NCBI GenBank assembly: GCA_001839685.1
Contig: MLAK01000893.1
Span: 1-40,463 of the forward strand
Length of the DNA stretch: 40,463 nt
Origin: Tritrichomonas foetus
Lineage: Eukaryota > Parabasalia > Tritrichomonadida > Tritrichomonadidae
Direction of reading: 5' to 3'
The position numbers and the translations under genes were made by a program. Below the pieces are notes generated by a model. It made no database searches. It was not told the DNA's origin and was given only the letters and a program-made list of their open reading frames with translations. Shown here piece by piece: positions 8,399-17,087 of this stretch (the stretch's first letter is position 1; each line of letters opens with the position of its first letter).

Positions 8399-9775
8399 TT
8401 ATTCATTCTCTTTGTTCACAAAAACAGATTTAGGCGTTGTAGAGAGTATGCTGTAGTCGACACTGGCATCATCTTCGAAGCATGCCGGTGGAAGGACTGG
8501 CACAGAAAGCACATAGTTATTCGCAAATTGTTCTGTCACTTGAACGAAGAATTTCGAGTCATCAATGTCAATTAAAGACAAATTTTGACTAGACAGTCTT
8601 CTTGGCTTTGCGTTTTTCAGTCTTTCTTGAATTTCTACCGCATTTTGGCAGTTGGAGCATCCTGCTTGATAGATACGTGTTGCTGATTGAATGTCGTCTT
8701 GTTGCTCAAAAATAAGGCCCAAATTCAGCCATGCCTCAACCAGTTCACTTTTCAAATACAAGGCTCGTTGAAAAGCGACAACAGCATCATGGATTTGCTC
8801 ATTTTTATGATAAAGCAAGCCCAAACAACACCAGAAAATAGGCGTGTCACTCCAATATGAGATGCAGTTTTTATAGTTCGTGTAGGCAACTGACATGTTT
8901 TCACACTTCATGGCAACTCGAGCGGAAAGCAATAATAAAATCGGCTCAGAGGGGTACCTCTGAAGCGCCTCTTCTAAAAGTGTTGCAACTCGAGGTAGCT
9001 GGCTGATTGGGAGTGTCAGATACAAAAACCACATATATTGTTGCGTCAGCTCAAGATTATTCGGATACTTGCTTAAAAGTTGATTGTACAGCATGTCTGC
9101 TTTTTCGTTGTTTCCCATTTTTTGAAAAGTAAAGGCGATCTGAAGATGGATATCGTCGGGAAGGAGACCGTTTGGTGGATTGTTCAGGCACTTTTCGAAA
9201 TAGTAAATAGATGAATCGTATTTTCCGCTGGTCCGATAGAGAATTCCAAGGCGAAAATACAAATCTGACATATATGGGAAATTTCCCGGAGATTTGACAA
9301 CTCGCTCGTAACAATTGGTCGCGTGTTCGTAATATCGATAATGATGATAAAGAATTCCCATTGTATAGCAAAGGATCGAATCTGGATTATCTGGATTGCT
9401 TCGATGAGCGTGAGCGTAAGCTGCAAAGCTGTTTGGAAAGTCGCCAAGTGCAAGATAACAATGCCCGAGAGTTTCCCACGAGCCGCTGATTTTGCTTAAA
9501 TTGTTGATATTTTTCGTATCTTGATTTTTCGGTGCATTTTTATCGATGAGTCGAGAAATTGCTGAGACCACCGGCTTGAATTCTGGAAAATGCTCAAGAA
9601 TACTTTGGTCCTCAGGCGAATAACTGAAAACTCGTTTGGCGGCAAGTGCTGATTCTTCGAAGCATTGCATTTCGTAGGCGACATCGGCGGCAATGGAAAA
9701 TCCAGTACCAAACATACTGTTGGCTTTCTCAAGAAAATCGGCTGTATTCAAGGTAACATCAGACTGGGTTGACAT
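8399..9775 (-). CDS. TPR protein resembling the Cyc8/Ssn6 (UTX) TPR domain
   Basis: 458 residues from the first in-frame ATG at 9775; the frame extends upstream only to a GTG at 9805. About nine tetratricopeptide repeats cover residues ~90-395. Two stretches recall the corepressor Cyc8/Ssn6 and the related UTX TPR: MGILYHHYRYYEHATNCYER followed by YFRLGILYRTSGKYDSSIYY, and FWCCLGLLYHKNEQIHDAVV. Cyc8 works with a Tup1-type WD40 partner and DNA-bound factors to repress transcription; no Tup1 is in this window. The alternative is another TPR scaffold such as a BBS4 or APC subunit, but the IFW(C)-GLLY pattern favours Cyc8. The C-terminus lacks the long Gln-rich region of yeast Cyc8. Confidence 0.75.
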   Translation of the reverse strand: MSTQSDVTLNTADFLEKANSMFGTGFSIAADVAYEMQCFEESALAAKRVFSYSPEDQSILEHFPEFKPVVSAISRLIDKNAPKNQDTKNINNLSKISGSWETLGHCYLALGDFPNSFAAYAHAHRSNPDNPDSILCYTMGILYHHYRYYEHATNCYERVVKSPGNFPYMSDLYFRLGILYRTSGKYDSSIYYFEKCLNNPPNGLLPDDIHLQIAFTFQKMGNNEKADMLYNQLLSKYPNNLELTQQYMWFLYLTLPISQLPRVATLLEEALQRYPSEPILLLLSARVAMKCENMSVAYTNYKNCISYWSDTPIFWCCLGLLYHKNEQIHDAVVAFQRALYLKSELVEAWLNLGLIFEQQDDIQSATRIYQAGCSNCQNAVEIQERLKNAKPRRLSSQNLSLIDIDDSKFFVQVTEQFANNYVLSVPVLPPACFEDDASVDYSILSTTPKSVFVNKENE

Positions 9776-10095
9776 TTCAATTGAGAATGGAATCTTCGAT
9801 GTCACTTTTTACCTGAAATATTTGGAAGTTTTTATTTCTGATTATTTTTTCTTGAAGTTTTCGAAGATTATCTGTTTATTAGCAAGTGAAATATTTTCAA
9901 TGTTTTTCACAATAAACGTTTACTAAAACTAATATTTTGTGGCAAATGCACAAACGAATTCAAAAAGATTATCAAATTCTTTCAAAGAAAAAAGGTATCT
10001 ACAGAAAATATTAGATTGAATATTCAGTCGTATTTAAAATTGACAATAATAATCATAAAAACATTTATCAAAATATTACTAACCTAATTCAAAAG

Positions 10096-10260
10096 ATGAA
10101 TCAAATGAATTTCTTTTCAGAAATCATGTTTACAATATTTGTGATAAAACTGATTAGATCGATTGAAAAAAACAGCGATAGTTCGTTTATCATCGTTGAC
10201 GAAGGTGAGAAAGTTGTTTTTCCGATACTCTCTTGCGAAACATACATTATTCACTCTTAA
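10096..10260 (+). CDS. Small hypothetical ORF or gene fragment
   Basis: 54 residues with a hydrophobic start (MNQMNFFSEIMFTIFVIKLI) and a mixed, coding-like end (IIVDEGEKVVFPILSCETY). No homologue recognised. No initiator-like element directly before the ATG. It may be a relic of a larger gene rather than a functional one. Confidence 0.2.
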   Translation: MNQMNFFSEIMFTIFVIKLIRSIEKNSDSSFIIVDEGEKVVFPILSCETYIIHS

Positions 10261-10387
10261 CTGTTGGTTAGAAGATGAATCATTATAGTCCTACACCCTG
10301 AAAATGATATTGAATGATGAATATTGACAAAGACCCATCGATGAAACCCCAAGTTTTCTTTTCTAATACCTGTACTCGATAATGATT

Positions 10388-10443
10388 AAAATCCGTTTAT
10401 TGAATCCATTCATGCAATTTTCCATATATTAGAAACGGATTTT
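10388..10443. repeat. Inverted repeat, 11-base arms
   Basis: AAAATCCGTTT (10388-10398) and AAACGGATTTT (10433-10443) are perfect reverse complements separated by 34 bases. Intergenic; function unknown. Confidence 0.7.
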
Positions 10444-10804
10444 TGTTAAGGGTACTCTTCCATATTGTGATAATATTTCAATGCTGTTTACAATTCATTC
10501 CAAAAAGTTAGAAGATCATCAATATTTAGGGTCATTTTTTTCTTTAAATAAGGCCAATAGGGTTTCAGAATTTTTTCTATGAGTTTTCAGAATTTTCCAA
10601 CATGTGTCGTTTATTAAGATGGAATATCTGAAGGAAAAATAGATAATAAATAAATAAAAATGAAGAGAAGAGCTTAAAATCGCTGGCCATATGTTTACAA
10701 ACAAAATAAATACTTCATCTTCATCAACCAAATGGGAAAAGAAAATGAAAATTGACGAAGGATTGATAATAATAAAAAAATTGCGTGCACAGAATATGTA
10801 AATG

Positions 10805-11191
10805 TCACTGTCTGATTTGTTGATTGTGGAAAAGGAAAGGGACTTGATTTGCAGCTGATATATAGGAATTCGCAGAAGCACCCATAACAGGGGGAATCAG
10901 TGTCTGTCCAATAATTGGCGGCTGTACTGGCGGTTGCATTGGCATGACTGGAGCCTGAGGAGGCTTTGGTGCATTTTGTTGAATTTGGGGAGGTAAAACG
11001 TCGTCATATTCGTTGAAAATAGCGCCTGCATTGTCGTTGACATTCAAATTATCGTTTAGTTCGTCATTTCTTTCACAGATAGAATCGCGCATGTTCTGGA
11101 GTGCGCTTTCAGCAAGTCTCGCACAAATTGGACTATGTCTTGCGATTGATATAAGATCTTGGCCTAGTTCTTGAAGTTGATTTAGAGACAT
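10805..11191 (-). CDS. Small proline-rich hypothetical protein
   Basis: 128 residues. Residues 1-65 are a helical, acidic region (MSLNQLQELGQDLISIARHS at the start). Residues ~66-110 are Pro/Gln/Met-rich with PPQ, PKPPQAP and QPPVQPP runs of the type bound by SH3 or WW domains. No known domain. ATG at 11191 is the first in the frame. It lies 303 bases downstream of the Myb gene on the same strand; the spacing argues against co-transcription. Confidence 0.6.
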   Translation of the reverse strand: MSLNQLQELGQDLISIARHSPICARLAESALQNMRDSICERNDELNDNLNVNDNAGAIFNEYDDVLPPQIQQNAPKPPQAPVMPMQPPVQPPIIGQTLIPPVMGASANSYISAANQVPFLFHNQQIRQ

Positions 11192-11259
11192 TTCTGAATT
11201 GGAGTGGGAATTTGATTTCGAAAATTTTTAATGACACTAATTTCGGTTAACGTTAAATA

Positions 11260-11272
11260 TTGACCATTTCCC
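11260..11272. promoter_or_regulatory. Second copy of TTGACCATTTCCC
   Basis: Identical over 13 bases to 6859-6871, here about 70 bases upstream of the small proline-rich gene and in the opposite orientation to it. Confidence 0.25.
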
Positions 11273-11494
11273 CAATCCATCACCTTTTTTCGGAAAAACC
11301 TATTTGTCACGACTTGATTGACACTTAAAACATATACATTCACTTACCCATGCTATTTATTATAATTATTATTTCATTCTCTTGCACAAGCAAAAACCGA
11401 AAACTAAAAAACATAAAATTCGTGAAAATAAGAATTACACATAAAACAAGAATTAAAAAATGCCAATAGCTCAACAGTTTATTAGAGTCACCAA

Positions 11495-12160
11495 TTAAAG
11501 ATCAGTATTTGGTGGATTATTTTCATTGTCTGGATGAACACTGATATTTAAATTTAGGTCTTGCCCAGCGGGCAGAATAATCTCTGAGTTTATCTGCTGT
11601 TGCATAATTTCTGGTGGAATTTCTGACGCCATCTGGTGCTGCATCAAATCGGTCGTCATTGGATTCAGTGTTATTTGGGCTGAGAGTTCGTGCTGCGTTT
11701 TCAGGCCGGAGTACCATCTGTTTTTAATGGAGTTTGTACTTCTTCCTGGTAACTCGCGTGCAATGATTGCCCACCTATTTCCTATTTCTCGCTGCTTTTG
11801 AATAATAATATTATCTTCCCACGGCTCAAACGGCTCGTGCTTTAAATCCGGACAAAGCCTGTTAAACCACCTTTCGCGGCATTGCTTACTTGTTCGTGAT
11901 GGTACGAATTTCGCAATATCTGTCCATTTTTTCGGACCGAGTTGTTCAACGGCGTTGATAAGCATATCGTCTTCTTGCTGGCTCCAGGAGCCTCGGTTTA
12001 TCATATCTGATGTTTTGTCAATGGGCGTGGATTGCATCTGTAAAATCAAAGTCAGCAAATCTGGATTGATCGTGTTCGAAAGTCCTATTTGATTCAAACT
12101 TGCGGCACTGTCGACTGATTGGGTCGGTGGTTGTTCGTCTGGAATGTTTGGATCATCCAT
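11495..12160 (-). CDS. R2R3 Myb DNA-binding protein
   Basis: 221 residues from the ATG at 12160; the frame opens earlier only at a TTG. Two Myb repeats are clear. R2 is about residues 56-105, with tryptophans W59, W79 and W98 and the recognition helix SRTSKQCRERWFNRL. R3 is about 107-155, with W114, W130 and W149 and recognition helix GRSTNSIKNRWYSGL. This matches the size and layout of T. vaginalis Myb regulators, which bind elements with the core TAACGATA/TATCGT. The N-terminus is acidic and Pro/Gln-rich, and the C-terminal ~65 residues are Gln/Asn/Glu-rich, possibly activating. Candidate sites occur at 28671-28806 in this window; a direct link is speculation. Confidence 0.9.
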   Translation of the reverse strand: MDDPNIPDEQPPTQSVDSAASLNQIGLSNTINPDLLTLILQMQSTPIDKTSDMINRGSWSQQEDDMLINAVEQLGPKKWTDIAKFVPSRTSKQCRERWFNRLCPDLKHEPFEPWEDNIIIQKQREIGNRWAIIARELPGRSTNSIKNRWYSGLKTQHELSAQITLNPMTTDLMQHQMASEIPPEIMQQQINSEIILPAGQDLNLNISVHPDNENNPPNTDL

Positions 12161-13297
12161 GGGTAAGGAAAACACTTTATTTGAAGAATACTTATAAAAA
12201 GTTATGACATGAATCAAAAAAAGTTCACAAAAAATAGTGAAAATCGTTGAAAAAGTTTATAAAGAAGTGCTTCATTTCTGAGAAAAATATGAAAATTTCT
12301 GAAATATTGATAATTGAATATTCATAACAAAATCTAATATCAATATCTTCATTTCTAATCTTTTAAAATGACATTTCAAAACATCTATAACATATATATA
12401 GTTTTTTTCATCAAATTATCCAACAGATAGCAAGAAAATTTTCATGAAAATGGCGCCATTAATTAATATTGAATCTTTTTTCTTGTTAGTGTATTATTTC
12501 ACTCCTAGTAACTCTTATAGCCAGCAAATGATTGGAAAATTCTTTAAAAAAGATAAAAATTCCCAAAAAGACATGAATACTTTGTCCATTATTGTTTTCA
12601 TTGAGAAATCTTTAAGTCAAAATGACCATAAAGACAATTATATGGAATAATTCCATTTTTATCGAAAAATTCAGATCAAAAGTGAAAGTGTTAAAATCAC
12701 TATTTTGAATATTCCAATTTTTAAACTTTGCTCATCATTTAATCAAATAAATATCTTTTCCTTTAGTTTATATTATGTTTACAGGTCTATTAGAAAGAGT
12801 TAATCGGAATTCCAGAGAAAATTATTCACTTGAAAATTTGAAATCTTGTTTTGTTACAGTAAATATTGGTAAAAGAAAGTACATAACTTTATAAGATTAC
12901 AAATGACAATTTATTCTTTGAAGGTAGGATAATATGTAAATTTGAAAACCCATCATTTTAGTTTATTTATTTACAAATAATGAAATTTTTGCGCTTTAGA
13001 TAATGATATTTACTTATTTGGATCTATTCTGCTCACTTTGTTGTTGGTCAAATTTAATCAATTATTTACAATTTTGGTCGGATGAAAGTTTCCATTTGAT
13101 CATAAATTTCAGTTAAACAGAATAGAAATATTGACAACAATATTCTCAAATATAAACTATCAAACAATTGTTGGATTGAGTATCAAACGCACATACAATT
13201 CGAATTTTTATGATTCAATAACATCATTCTAAAGAAAAACCTGATTTCAAACGGGAGTACTTTTTTATTACACAATCCGATGATCATCAAATGATGA

Positions 13298-13317
13298 TGA
13301 TTCCAAATTTGGAATCA
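13298..13317. promoter_or_regulatory. 20-base perfect palindrome containing a CArG box
   Basis: TGATTCCAAATTTGGAATCA reads identically on both strands. Its core CCAAATTTGG (13303-13312) fits the CC(A/T)6GG consensus bound by MADS-box/SRF proteins. It could also be chance within a decayed coding fragment. Confidence 0.35.
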
Positions 13318-13425
13318 AATATTTTCTAGAAGGTAAAAAGAAAATATGTGATTTGAAGCATATATTGAGGTTATACTAGAGTGACCAACATTTATCATTT
13401 TCGATTTCGGAAGATTGTTACAAAA

Positions 13426-13733
13426 ATGATTTCGAATGAGGAATACTCAAAGAAATTGTTTTATAATCTGGCTGAATACAAAGAAAATATTGAAAAGTTT
13501 ATTTCTTGTTATTCACAAAAAAATTTACAATCATACCTTTCAGATATATTGAAATGATGTTAGAAGCATTTCAAGAGTCTCCTCATTAATATTATATAAT
13601 TTTTTATGAAAACCAGGCAGCAAGATATCATCACATATGTTATCATTTTAGTCTCAATTACATCACCGAAAAATGTTCTTTCGATGAGATTCATGAAACA
13701 CAAGTGGTCGCTAAAAAATATCTCAAAAATTGA
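13426..13733 (+). pseudogene. Frameshifted gene relic, family unknown
   Basis: A 43-codon frame from ATG 13426 (starting MISNEEYSKKLFYNLAEYKE) ends at TGA 13555. Around 13540-13555 a coding-like reading continues in another frame (IEMMLEAFQESPH), meets a TAA at 13587, and goes on (YENQAARYHHICYHFSLNYI, then TEKCSFDEIHETQVVAKKYL) to TGA 13731. Charged, low-bias composition across one shift and one stop suggests a decayed gene. An initiator-like TCATT lies about 30 bases before the ATG. Homology is not recognised. Confidence 0.35.
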
Positions 13734-14002
13734 ATTAAATTAGCAACGAAAACTAAGTGCGAATTATGAAATCTGAACTTATTTACACCACTGTTCACAA
13801 AATCCTTGCTAGCCAAATCCTTTTCCTATCAAACGCTTTGAAAAAGTTATTCTAAAACATGGCAAAATTCATTGAAAAATTTCTTCAATCTCTCACAATA
13901 TGCAACCAATCAAGATATTTCTATAAGTTCTTTTCAATAATGTTGAAAGTTTTTTCGAACAGATAAATAGAAAAAGTGATATCATGGTCGACCAATCTGA
14001 CT

Positions 14003-14007
14003 TCACT
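14003..14007 (+). promoter_or_regulatory. Initiator-like element TCACT
   Basis: TCACT, 10 bases before the ATG at 14018, supports that ATG as the EF1B start rather than the upstream GTG of the open frame. Confidence 0.55.
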
Positions 14008-14017
14008 TTTCTACATT

Positions 14018-14395
14018 ATGGCTGAAGAGATTGATCCATTCGCTGAAGCTACACCAGAAGAACTTGCAGCACAAAAAGAAACAGAAGCTGCCGCCGCCGC
14101 CAAGAAGAAGGAGGCAAAGGCCAAGGAAGTCGGAAAATCCACCCTTGTTCTCGCCGTCAAGCCAGCTGATAGCGAAATCGACTTAGATAAACTCGAAGCC
14201 AAGATTCGTGAGCTCAAGATCGACGGTCTCCTTTGGGGCAAATCTCAACGCCAAGAAATGTGCTTCGGTCTTTTCCAACTCCAAATGGGTGCTGTTGTTA
14301 CAGATGATGTTTCCATCGATGACCTCCAAGAAACCCTCGAGAGCTGGGAAGATGAAGTCCAGAGCACAGAAGTTATTGCTTTCCAGAAGATCTAA
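14018..14395 (+). CDS. EEF1B: Translation elongation factor 1 beta (eEF1B alpha, GEF subunit)
   Basis: 125 residues. Residues ~39-125 are the EF1 guanine-nucleotide-exchange domain: STLVLAVKP, then DLDKLEAKIRELKIDGLLWG, then the family-typical end SWEDEVQSTEVIAFQKI. It reloads eEF1A with GTP during translation elongation. The N-terminal ~38 residues are an Ala/Glu/Lys linker beginning MAEEIDPFAE. The GST-C-like N-terminal domain of many eEF1B alpha proteins (total ~210-230 residues) is absent. The codons favour C in the third position much more than neighbouring genes, as expected for high expression. The stop TAA is followed by AA, giving an overlapping TAAA signal. Confidence 0.95.
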   Translation: MAEEIDPFAEATPEELAAQKETEAAAAAKKKEAKAKEVGKSTLVLAVKPADSEIDLDKLEAKIRELKIDGLLWGKSQRQEMCFGLFQLQMGAVVTDDVSIDDLQETLESWEDEVQSTEVIAFQKI

Positions 14396-14560
14396 AAAGT
14401 CTTCCTAATATTAATTCTCAATCTTCTTTTTTCCCCTCTTTCTATTTTCACGTTTTCTTTTTAATCCGGAAATCGAATTTTCTCTCGTGTTAATTTAAAA
14501 AACTTTTTTTAATCACAAAGCAATATTATAAAAAATCTTATTAATTCATTCTTCGCATAA

Positions 14561-14579
14561 AAGCTTTCGGTGAAGGCTT
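14561..14579 (+). terminator. Hairpin downstream of EF1B
   Basis: AAGCTTTC, a GGT loop, and GAAGGCTT form an 8-base stem with one G-U pair about 165 bases after the EF1B stop. A 3'-end or stability role is possible but unproven. Confidence 0.25.
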
Positions 14580-14603
14580 CATGAATAGTCTACTACTACA
14601 ATT

Positions 14604-14662
14604 AAAACCATCATAATCATAGAATCATCATATTCATAAAACCATCATAATCATAGAATCAT
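14604..14662. repeat. 25-base direct repeat, two copies
   Basis: 14604-14628 and 14638-14662 are identical over 25 bases, from AAAACCATCATAATCA to AGAATCAT. Only nine bases separate them, and those are also similar in composition. Confidence 0.8.
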
Positions 14663-14707
14663 AAATAAAATAAAATAGATAAACTGATTATGAAGATTGG
14701 ATTTTAT

Positions 14708-14941
<234 letters not shown>

Positions 14942-14948
14942 TTCGAAA

Positions 14949-14953
14949 AATGA
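14949..14953 (-). promoter_or_regulatory. Initiator-like element TCATT before the ubiquitin pseudogene
   Basis: Minus-strand TCATT about 8 bases before the ATG at 14941, at the normal distance for a trichomonad initiator. Confidence 0.5.
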
Positions 14954-15418
14954 AGTGACAAATTTATGAAATTTTGAGGGATCTCAACAAAAGTATCCTT
15001 TTTTGGTTTTGGCATAAATGATGTCAAAATTCCTTGTGAATAATTTGTGTCCTTTCACAAATAATTAGAAGAATTTTTTTGGTGGGAAAAGTTCCCAGAA
15101 ATGTGATATCAACAACTGTTTGTTCTGCCAAATTATTTTGATTAGAATTATGAATTTTATAATAGTGATTTACGCTTGGTATTAAGTAAGTTATTTCTCA
15201 TAAACTGTTGCTGAGTTCCATCAGATATAATTTTCACAAGTAAAGTCGATCATTTTTTTGCATTTGCCGATTGAAAAATTCTGATAGTATGACACATTAT
15301 AATCTCACAATCTCTAATATTGGAAAAGAATTCCTCTTATATATACAAAATCTCTTTGAACAAAGGATTTAGGAGATAATATATATTTTAATAAAAATAT
15401 CATGATATTTCTGGTAAA

Positions 15419-16693
15419 TCAAATTAATTCAGCATCATGAAGAAGACTGTCTTGTGTATCATCTGGAGTTTTCACACTTTTCATGTGACTTCTGACATCT
15501 GATATTGGTTGAAAAGAACGGAAGTATGGTTGCTTAATAAGATCATAAATAGTTACACCTCCTTCATGTGCAACTTCCAAAATTGTTTTCAGTACAGGAC
15601 TTTGTACTTTTTCAGATATCAATTCATTCAAAATTCCAATTAGAGATAAAACAGCAAAAGGCTCGTTTCTTGCATCAAGCTCTTTTTCAGATCCCCATTG
15701 CGCTTCAACAATGGCAATTAAGTCACCATCAGATGTCACTGTAATATTTTTTGCAGTAATTGGTGCAGAAAGATATTTTGATCCGTACATTGAAATATCA
15801 CACAAAGCATGAGCAATTCTAGATCTCCAATGTGAAAATAATGGATTTTGTTCACTCATTTTGCTTCCAAAAGTAAAAAATGATAAAATTGGAATGTGCC
15901 TTGTTCCTTCATACATAAACCAAACTTTATCATTAACTTCACATTTCATATCAAGTGGAATTTTAAAACATTTACTTGGAATAAATTCTCGAGCTATTTG
16001 AAAATCGAGTGCTTCTTTATGATAAATTGTATAGGAGGCAATTAAAGAATCAATTTCTATAATTTCAACTTTATTTTTTGCATTATCAAGTGCTGATAAA
16101 ACACAAACACCAGGTTTGATCATCCTTTTTGCTCCACCCTTTGGACGTACTGGATATTGCAATTTCTTTCTATTAGCCTTCACCATTTGACCAACAAGAG
16201 CCATTCGTTGTGATACTGGCTGTGGAACAGGTGGATCAACTCCTTCTATTCTTCCATAAAAGAAATTTCTATATCTTTGAATTTTGTTATCTTGTTCATT
16301 ATCTGTTGCAGCTGATGAGCCAATTATTGTGCACTTTAGATCTTGTATTGTCGACAAAATGTAGTGTAAATCAACTACGTCAGATGAATATGTTAATGCT
16401 TTCTTAACCTGAATATCTAACAAATCTAGAGATTCATCGATTCTAACACAATGATCTTCAAAAGTTAATCTTTCTTGTTTATACTCAGTATCAATCATTG
16501 CTCTACGGAATTCTTCAAATGAAATAGGATGAAGTGGAGATGGTTGAGCACAAACTGCTGTTACCCAGGTATCTTGTTGTGTAATATGTCCATTCTTGGC
16601 TAACTCAGCAATAAACGCATCCATTCCTTTTTGTGATGTTATTGAAGACTGATTCGGCTGAAGAGCTTTCAGAAAACATTCTTCAGGCGTCAT
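15419..16693 (-). CDS. Hypothetical protein, possible degenerate kinase (pseudokinase)
   Basis: 424 residues, no confident family. The C-terminal half has a weak kinase C-lobe rhythm: ITAKNITVTSDGDLIAI (312-328) where a catalytic loop and the strand before DFG would be, FAVLSLIGILNELI (346-359) like the F-helix region (DVWSLGIIL), and TIYDLIKQPYFRSF (381-394) like the terminal L..HPFF helix. The segment EVNDKVWFMYEGTRHIPILS (252-271) could be the hinge region. The HRD and DFG residues are absent, so if it has a kinase fold it should be inactive. The N-terminal 200 residues are unlike anything I know. ATG 16693 is clear and the full frame is intact. Confidence 0.65.
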   Translation of the reverse strand: MTPEECFLKALQPNQSSITSQKGMDAFIAELAKNGHITQQDTWVTAVCAQPSPLHPISFEEFRRAMIDTEYKQERLTFEDHCVRIDESLDLLDIQVKKALTYSSDVVDLHYILSTIQDLKCTIIGSSAATDNEQDNKIQRYRNFFYGRIEGVDPPVPQPVSQRMALVGQMVKANRKKLQYPVRPKGGAKRMIKPGVCVLSALDNAKNKVEIIEIDSLIASYTIYHKEALDFQIAREFIPSKCFKIPLDMKCEVNDKVWFMYEGTRHIPILSFFTFGSKMSEQNPLFSHWRSRIAHALCDISMYGSKYLSAPITAKNITVTSDGDLIAIVEAQWGSEKELDARNEPFAVLSLIGILNELISEKVQSPVLKTILEVAHEGGVTIYDLIKQPYFRSFQPISDVRSHMKSVKTPDDTQDSLLHDAELI

Positions 16694-16832
16694 TTAATTA
16701 GAAGACAGTTGTTTTATTTTCGGAAATCCGAAATAAGTATACCCTAATTACCAATTTGGATAGAATCATCAAACATTCATCATTAATCAGGCTTAATATT
16801 CCACTTATGTCTATGCTTGTTTGGGAGAATAA

Positions 16833-16964
16833 ATGAAAGGAAAAATGACGGGTTTCATGATTATTCTAGTTTATTTTTCTTCACAAGATACAGCAAACAT
16901 GGATAAGCCATTCGTCAACAGCGACAAGGTTTGTATTTTATTTTCTTTAGTTAAGATTAGTTAA
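16833..16964 (+). CDS. Short ORF with signal-peptide-like start
   Basis: 43 residues: MKGKMTGFMIILVYFSSQDT is a basic start followed by a hydrophobic core, then ANMDKPFVNSDK and a poor tail before the stop. It could be the 5' end of a disrupted gene or a first exon, with GTTTGT following the Lys codon. No trichomonad-type ACTAACACACAG intron end is seen downstream. Weak evidence. Confidence 0.2.
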   Translation: MKGKMTGFMIILVYFSSQDTANMDKPFVNSDKVCILFSLVKIS

Positions 16965-16996
16965 TATAACACAATCACTTTTCTCTCTTTCTTTAT

Positions 16997-16998
<2 letters not shown>

Positions 16999-17048
<50 letters not shown>
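16999..17048. repeat. Homopolymer of 50 T
   Basis: An uninterrupted run of 50 T on the plus strand (50 A on the minus). On the minus strand it is preceded by AAATAAAGTC, which resembles a poly(A) signal followed by a tail. Exact length may be uncertain because of sequencing. Confidence 0.9.
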
Positions 17049-17049
<1 letters not shown>

Positions 17050-17087
17050 ACTTTATTTTTGACTTATAAGTCGACTTTTTCTTTTAG

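Larger units (their letters stand above)
9776..10804. other. Intergenic region with an inverted repeat and a small ORF
   Basis: About 1 kb. It holds a 54-codon plus-strand ORF (10096-10260) without a recognisable domain and an 11-base inverted repeat (10388-10443). Other open frames are A+T-rich noise or overlap the gene at 10805. Confidence 0.45.
12161..14017. other. Gene-poor region with gene relics and palindromes
   Basis: About 1.85 kb between the divergent Myb and EF1B genes. It contains a 68-codon plus ORF (12444-12650; Met-Lys start then a hydrophobic stretch, no homologue recognised), coding-like fragments (13230-13733), a 20-base perfect palindrome (13298-13317), and the EF1B initiator at its right end. 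Confidence 0.5.

Noticed and set aside
10519..10881. 120-codon minus-strand ORF overlapping the proline-rich gene
   Set aside because: Mostly Phe/Ile/Ser from A+T-rich intergenic DNA; its start lies inside the better-supported gene at 10805-11191.
13976..14017. N-terminal extension of EF1B
   Set aside because: Starts at GTG; ATG 14018 has a TCACT initiator 10 bases upstream and gives the typical MAEEIDPF start.
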